Source: Mixophyes australis
Taxonomy: Eukaryota > Chordata > Amphibia > Anura > Limnodynastidae
Reading direction: 5' to 3'
NCBI GenBank assembly: GCA_036250195.1
Contig: JAVHZZ010000012.1
Location: 92,562,115-92,626,114 of the forward strand
DNA length: 64,000 bases
Position numbers and translations under genes: made by a program. Shown here piece after piece: positions 58,798 through 64,000 of the stretch (within the stretch, counting starts at the first letter, position 1; every line of letters starts with the position of its first letter). Below the pieces are notes generated by a model. The model worked only from the letters and a program-made list of their open reading frames with translations, did no database searches and was not told where the DNA came from.

Positions 58798-61560
58798 GTC
58801 CTAAAAGTTATTTTTCTCTCTGTAATACTTAGCAATGGCCAGCAGATGTCACTGTAGCCTTGCAAATAGGCGCTGTTCCAGCTTGCACTTTCTCTGCCTG
58901 TATTGAGTAAATGTCAAAAGTCTAAGAAGGAGTTAAATCACTGAGAGAACTTGCAGTATAAATGTGCAATTGATATTACAATTATTCATAATGGTACACA
59001 TCGAGTAGCGATGAAACACAAAGATAGGGATCGCCGAATATCAGGTTTTTAGAAATGGCATGTATATATGGGTATACAGAAACATAACTGTACTCCACAT
59101 TGTGGGTCTGAGACTTAAGTCCACTTGCCGTGAAAATTACACTTAAAACTGCCTACAACTTAAATGGCAGAAACGGAGATGGAAAGGGCTGGATGGACGT
59201 AGGCAATGCACAGGGCATCTCCTAAGTAACTGTGATTTAGCCGTATCACCTGCACCAGCTACAGGTCAGGTAATAGTAATGACTACACGTATGCTGCCAG
59301 AACATGTGTTTGCTAGTAATAGCAACTATGAGAATGTATTCTATGCACAGTATGCATTTAGAATATCCTGATGTATATATTTCATGTTAAAGAAATGCAA
59401 AAATTGTTGATTTAAAAAAAAACCACATTTTTATTAACGATTATATATTATTAAGTGTTGTGTTTTTTTAAATAAAATCTATATTTAGTTGCATATGTTC
59501 TGGTGAGGTTTTATATTGCACATAGGCCTGTGCATAGCATGCACTCTGTTCTGTCTGTCTACGTACGGCAAGTAATGTATAGCCAGAGCCTACTTACATC
59601 CAGATTGAAATGGAAACGCATAGTGAGATCCGCTTGTATTTAATGAGTCTGTAACTATTATGTATAATATAAAATACATATTGCAAAATGTTTTCTAATC
59701 CCTTATTTGGGAATGAATCATTGATGACATCCGGTAGCCCTGAAGAAGTGTACTATTGTTTCATAAAGAGCGAAGGAGAAATTTCCTTTTGGCCCCATCC
59801 CATTGCCCTGCACATTGCGTCTAGGATCCATGGTCCCCTTCTGCACCTCTAAACTCTATGCTGAGGCTTCACTGAATATGTACAAAATATTTCAATTCTG
59901 GTGTTCCTCACCGTTTACCCCATGTGCGTGTAACATGCTGGTGACAACTACAAGCCAAGAAGAAACTGACATCGAAGTCCAACTGTTTCTAAATGTATAA
60001 ATATATGTAAATGTTTTGGGGTGCAGACATAGGTTGATATAGTGTGTGCAGTACATAGAGACGAATGTCTTTTTGGGCTCATGTTGCTGGAATAATGCAT
60101 TCTGCAGGTGGGCGAGCCTCTTCTGAGCTTGGCCAATGTCATAGGGTGTCAGGAACATCAAAATATCATTGAGCAGCCACTAAAACCAGAATGGATGCCT
60201 CATGAAGAGCAACAGCTCTGGACCCTTCCTCCTCCGTTATCTTCTCCAGCTCTTCTCCTTCTGCATGGTCGGACCCTGAAGAAATCTGGCCTCCCCAAAG
60301 GAGGACCCGATATGTAGAGTTTAGCACAGCAGACCGTATTGTCCATGGCAGCCACACTACGTCATCCTGCCCCTTGGTTTAGGCAATGTGACGTGATATC
60401 AATGCCCAAGCACTATTAACTACCACACGTTTCCACAAGAGGAAATGTCTTTTAATTATATAAAGATAATCACCAAAACCTCCATAACCTAAAGGATGAC
60501 CCCATCAGCCGTGGTCATGTTATAGCTTTTTATTTTATCCATGTGAAAGTACCCAACCTTCATCTAATGGGCTGATTCTGTCTCCCACCATATCTGATGC
60601 CAGGCTATACTTTGTAAAATGCTGTTCTTCAACTAATAATTAGGCAAGAAGACTGGAAGGCTAGTAAATATGTACGGATATTTGAGTAATGTGCAAATGA
60701 ATCTATTGGAAAACAGCAGTAAAGAAACAAGGCCCCCGAGGGAAGGTTCCAGGCTCGTTACACTAATTACTGAAATAGGCTGTGCGCTACTCTTCCAATA
60801 TGAAAAATGCAAAACCGTCACAAATTAAATTTGAATATGTGTAATATTTGTTTTCAGCAAGTTATGACTGAACAATGTTCATATTATAGGTAGTATTCTG
60901 AGAGTCTGCCTTTAACAACGCGTTTCATGTTTTAGACTATTTCCAGAGCCTAAAAACTAAAAAATACAAAGTTTTAGAGAACCATGGTCTGTTAGAAGAT
61001 GGTCTCATTGTCGTCTGTGTCACTTTGCTAATGAAACAACGGGCACATTCTTAATAGGGAAAGATTAAATTCTGTATAATGGAGTCTTATCCCGGAGGAT
61101 AAAGGTTAGTACAGAATAATCCGGCTCACAGGCCTCGGAGGAGTTAATTTGAGAAGTTCCACCATCGGTTTCTCTCTTTCACTCTCTGATCTGTGTCAAG
61201 TCTTTTGTCCATCATGTGCGGATATGGTAATCGGGAAAGAAGGAAAGATTTATGGGAGAGGACACTGTGATCTCAGGAAGACAAATCCTTTGGTGCCTGA
61301 CACACATTTACTTGTAGGACAACAATCTTCAGTACTGATCACTTATCAATGAATGGAAAACGGAAGAGAGCTAGATAGTGACCGTATTCTGTTCTGTTGG
61401 ATTGTTGCTTTTTTAAATCTCTTTAAAAGGAATATATTGAAATATGGCAGAAATAGATGAATTAATAAGCAAAATGTATAATTCCCGTGCATGTGAGAGT
61501 AGATGTATTAATACTAAGAAAATATACTTCCTGTGTGTGAGAGATGCATTCATACTAAGA
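58798..61560. other. KCNJ10 5' side, nothing recognised
   Basis: Unique-looking sequence without an identifiable gene. Open frames at 59803-60000, 60108-60317 and 60357-60166 give no recognised protein. The KCNJ10 5' UTR exon or regulatory elements might be here or beyond the window. Confidence 0.4.
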
Positions 61561-61569
61561 ATATATAAT

Positions 61570-62915
61570 ATATTCATTTATACGGTAGAAATGTGTCGGG
61601 ACTTCCTGTGTATGATAGAGATGTGTCGGGACTTCCTGTGTATGATAGAGATGTGTCGGGACTTCCTGTGTATGATAGAGATGTGTCGGGACTTCCTGTG
61701 TGTGATAGAGATGTGTCGGGACTTCCTGTGTGTGATAGAGATGTGTCAGGACTTCCTGTGTGTGATAGAGATGTGTTGGTACTTCCTGTGTGTGATAGAG
61801 ATGTGTCGGGACTTCCTGTGTATGATAGAGATGTGTCGGGACTTCCTGTGTATGATAGAGATGTGTCGGGACTTCCTGTGTGTGATAGAGATGTGTCGGG
61901 ACTTCCTGTGTGTGATAGAGATGTGTCGGGACTTCCTGTGTGTGTGATAGAGATGTGTCGGTACTTCCTGTGTGTGATAGAGATGTGTCGGGACTTCCTG
62001 TGTCTGTTGGAGATGTGTTGATACTTGCTGTACAAGGTAGATGTATGTTGGTACTTTGTGTGTGTGGTAGAGATGTGTTGGGACTTCCCGTGTGTGTAGT
62101 AGAGATGTGTTGGGACTTCCCGTGTGTGTAGTAGAGATGTGTCGGTACTTCCTGTGTGTGATAGAGATGTGTCGGGACTTCCTGTGTGTGATAGAGATGT
62201 GTCGGTACTTCCTGTGTGTGATAGAGATGTGTCGGGACTTCCTGTGTGTGATAGAGATGTGTTGGGACTTCCTGTGTGTGATAGAGATGTGTCGGGACTT
62301 CCTGTGTTTGATAGAGATGTGTTGGGACTTCCTGTGTCTGTTGGAGATGTGTTGATACTTGCTGTACAAGGTAGATGTATATTGGTACTTTGTGTGTGTG
62401 GTAGAGATGTGTTGGGACTTCCCGTGTGTGTAGTAGAGATGTGTCGGTACTTCCTGTGTGTGATAGAGATGTGTCGGGACTTCCTGTGTGTGATAGAGAT
62501 GTGTCGGTACTTCCTGTGTGTGATAGAGATGTGTCGGGACTTCCTGTGTGTGATAGAGATGTGTTGGGACTTCCTGTGTGTGATAGAGATGTGTCGGGAC
62601 TTCCTGTGTGTGATAGAGATGTGTTGGGACTTACTGTGTCTGTTGGAGATGTGTTGATACTTGCTGTACATGGTAGATGTATGTTGGTACTTTGTGTGTG
62701 TAGTAGAGATGTGTTGGGACTTCCCGTGTGTGTAGTAGAGATGTGTTGGGACTTCCCGTGTGTGTAGTAGAGATGTGTTGGGACTTCCCGTGTGTGTAGT
62801 AGAGATGTGTTGGGACTTCCCGTGTTAGTAGAGATGTGTTGGGACTCTGTGTGGTAGAGACATGATGATACTTCCTGTGCATGGTAGATGTAGGTTGGTA
62901 CTTCCTGTGTGAGAG
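61570..62915. repeat. 30-bp tandem array with ~305-335-bp higher-order period
   Basis: About 44 units of ATGTGTCGGGACTTCCTGTG then TGTGATAGAG. A distinct block with TCTGTTGGAGATGTGTTGAT, ACTTGCTGTACA and GGTAGATGTATRTTGGTAC recurs near 62001, 62336 and 62639, marking a higher-order unit. The 30-bp period keeps long frames open on both strands (up to 480 codons on minus), which I treat as artefacts. There is a similar degenerate region (61480-61570) at the left edge. Confidence 0.93.
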
Positions 62916-64000
62916 TCATAAATATGTCATACAAATCATAATCTGATTGCATAACAGAAGTTGAGCATAAAAAATTAGTCAAGGAAAGTAGGGACAAGAT
63001 ATTAACCTTAATAAGATATTAATAATAATATTAACCTTAAGATCTGACCCTTATATCAAGATATAAGGGTCAGATAAGTAGTGTACATAGACGGCCGTGA
63101 CTTGATATTATATAGCTGCTGTGCTAATGAATGAAGTACTACCCGAGGGGTTGGTGCAGGATCGTAGGACGCTGAAGGTCATCATCGTCACTGCGTCTCG
63201 TACCAACCACCCAGTACCCACAAGATATATGGTGTGCAGATGCGTCCACATCTAATTGTGTCACCGTTACATGAATACTCCTTTTCTGTACTCAGCCCCC
63301 ATGTACCTCTCCAAGGTGATGCTAGACAATGATACATTCTGCACACACAAATGTTTATCATACCCAAAAATACATATGTATGTCCAAATGTTATGGAGCC
63401 TCCCAGTGTATAAATCAGACTGGATACCACAATACTCCATAGAACTACACAATAGCATTGGTATTAATGTTATATTGTGAATCGTCCAGATTGGACATTT
63501 AATATCCATTCCCGGTGCTTTGTTAGTTACAGGAGAGATAATATAGAGATACTATACAGATCTGTCTTCTCATCTGGTGACCCTCATATGTTGACACCTT
63601 CAGATACTTGGTAATCGCCGGATGTCCAAGCCCGGCGGTCAGTGCAGATTATTAGACGCTGGCACTTGGTGCCTCCTATCCATCCATACTTACTAAACAA
63701 CTTGGGCTCTGTAGCAGCTACACCCAAGGGTCACATCACTCTGCTGACCATAAAATCATCCTTTCCAAAGACAACAGCCGCTGCTAGGGGCATAGGTTAT
63801 AAAACGCTGAGTGATTTGTGGGGGACACGGTGCAGGCAGAGGGGGGAAAGTACATTTTGAGCACAATCTTCTCCTTGTTGAGCTGGCAGAGGGAATGAAT
63901 GGCTGGAAATGTGACAGTGAGAGAGTGATTAATGGCTGGGCTTTGTATCAAAGAGGAGAATGTCTCTAAGCTCACGCATTTTATGGAAGAAGAAACCGAG
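62916..64000. other. Unassigned sequence at window end
   Basis: No coding exon is recognised. A 16-bp perfect hairpin lies at 63042-63075, and the last 200 bp contain a palindromic CTTTGTATCAAAG (63941-63953). Confidence 0.4.
63042..63075. repeat. 16-bp perfect hairpin
   Basis: ATCTGACCCTTATATC and GATATAAGGGTCAGAT are exact reverse complements with a two-base AA loop. No T run or gene end is linked to it. Confidence 0.85.

Noticed and set aside
61555..62997. 480-codon and 365-codon minus-strand frames
   Set aside because: They are generated by the 30-bp array; several frames on both strands are open at once, as expected for a stop-free repeat and not for a gene.

Overview
The window is vertebrate genomic DNA, most probably from a frog (anuran amphibian). 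Two genes with vertebrate-type exons can be read. F11R (JAM-A) runs left to right from 19120 to about 42000. KCNJ10 (Kir4.1) runs right to left, with its coding exon at 57805-56669. The retroelement 3' tails (GCGCTATATAAATAAATG followed by GAT or AAT runs), LINEs of the L2/CR1 type and very abundant minisatellites fit an anuran. The species call is inference. No prokaryotic or viral gene is present.

Layout. 1-18799 is one uninterrupted minisatellite of about 35-bp units, some 530 copies. It stops about 320 bp before the F11R start codon, and a promoter-like stretch with a CCAAT box and a full CRE lies between. F11R exon 1 (19120-19159) opens a 12.9-kb first intron. This intron holds a 57-bp minisatellite that looks derived from exon 1 and its splice donor, a SINE, an almost full-length but broken L2-type LINE on the minus strand, a 73-bp array at the LINE's 5' side, two more LINE 3' fragments, a 39-bp array, and C-rich repeats. 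Exons 2-9 lie between 32037 and 35603. Intron 9 is almost entirely an array of about 81 copies of a 61-bp unit. The last exon (40934-40969) encodes the PDZ-binding tail. All ten exons join in frame to a 285-residue protein with consensus splice sites.

Between the genes are an L1-type LINE fragment, a 32-bp array, a 5.4-kb array of 49-bp units, a 1.6-kb near-perfect palindrome (741-bp arms, 104-bp spacer), and a pyrimidine-rich degenerate repeat. KCNJ10 has an intact 378-codon coding exon whose splice acceptor directly abuts the ATG. Its 5' side carries a solo-LTR-like element, a 30-bp minisatellite with longer-range periodicity, and unassigned sequence.

More than half of the window (roughly 55-60%) is tandem repeat. 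The two genes do not form a pathway. F11R is a tight-junction adhesion receptor and KCNJ10 is a glial/epithelial potassium channel, and they are convergently transcribed. The most notable observations are the large palindrome, the exon-1-derived array of splice-donor copies, the acceptor-like 61-bp array in intron 9, and a strand-asymmetric block of T/C substitutions in the 73-bp array upstream of the LINE.
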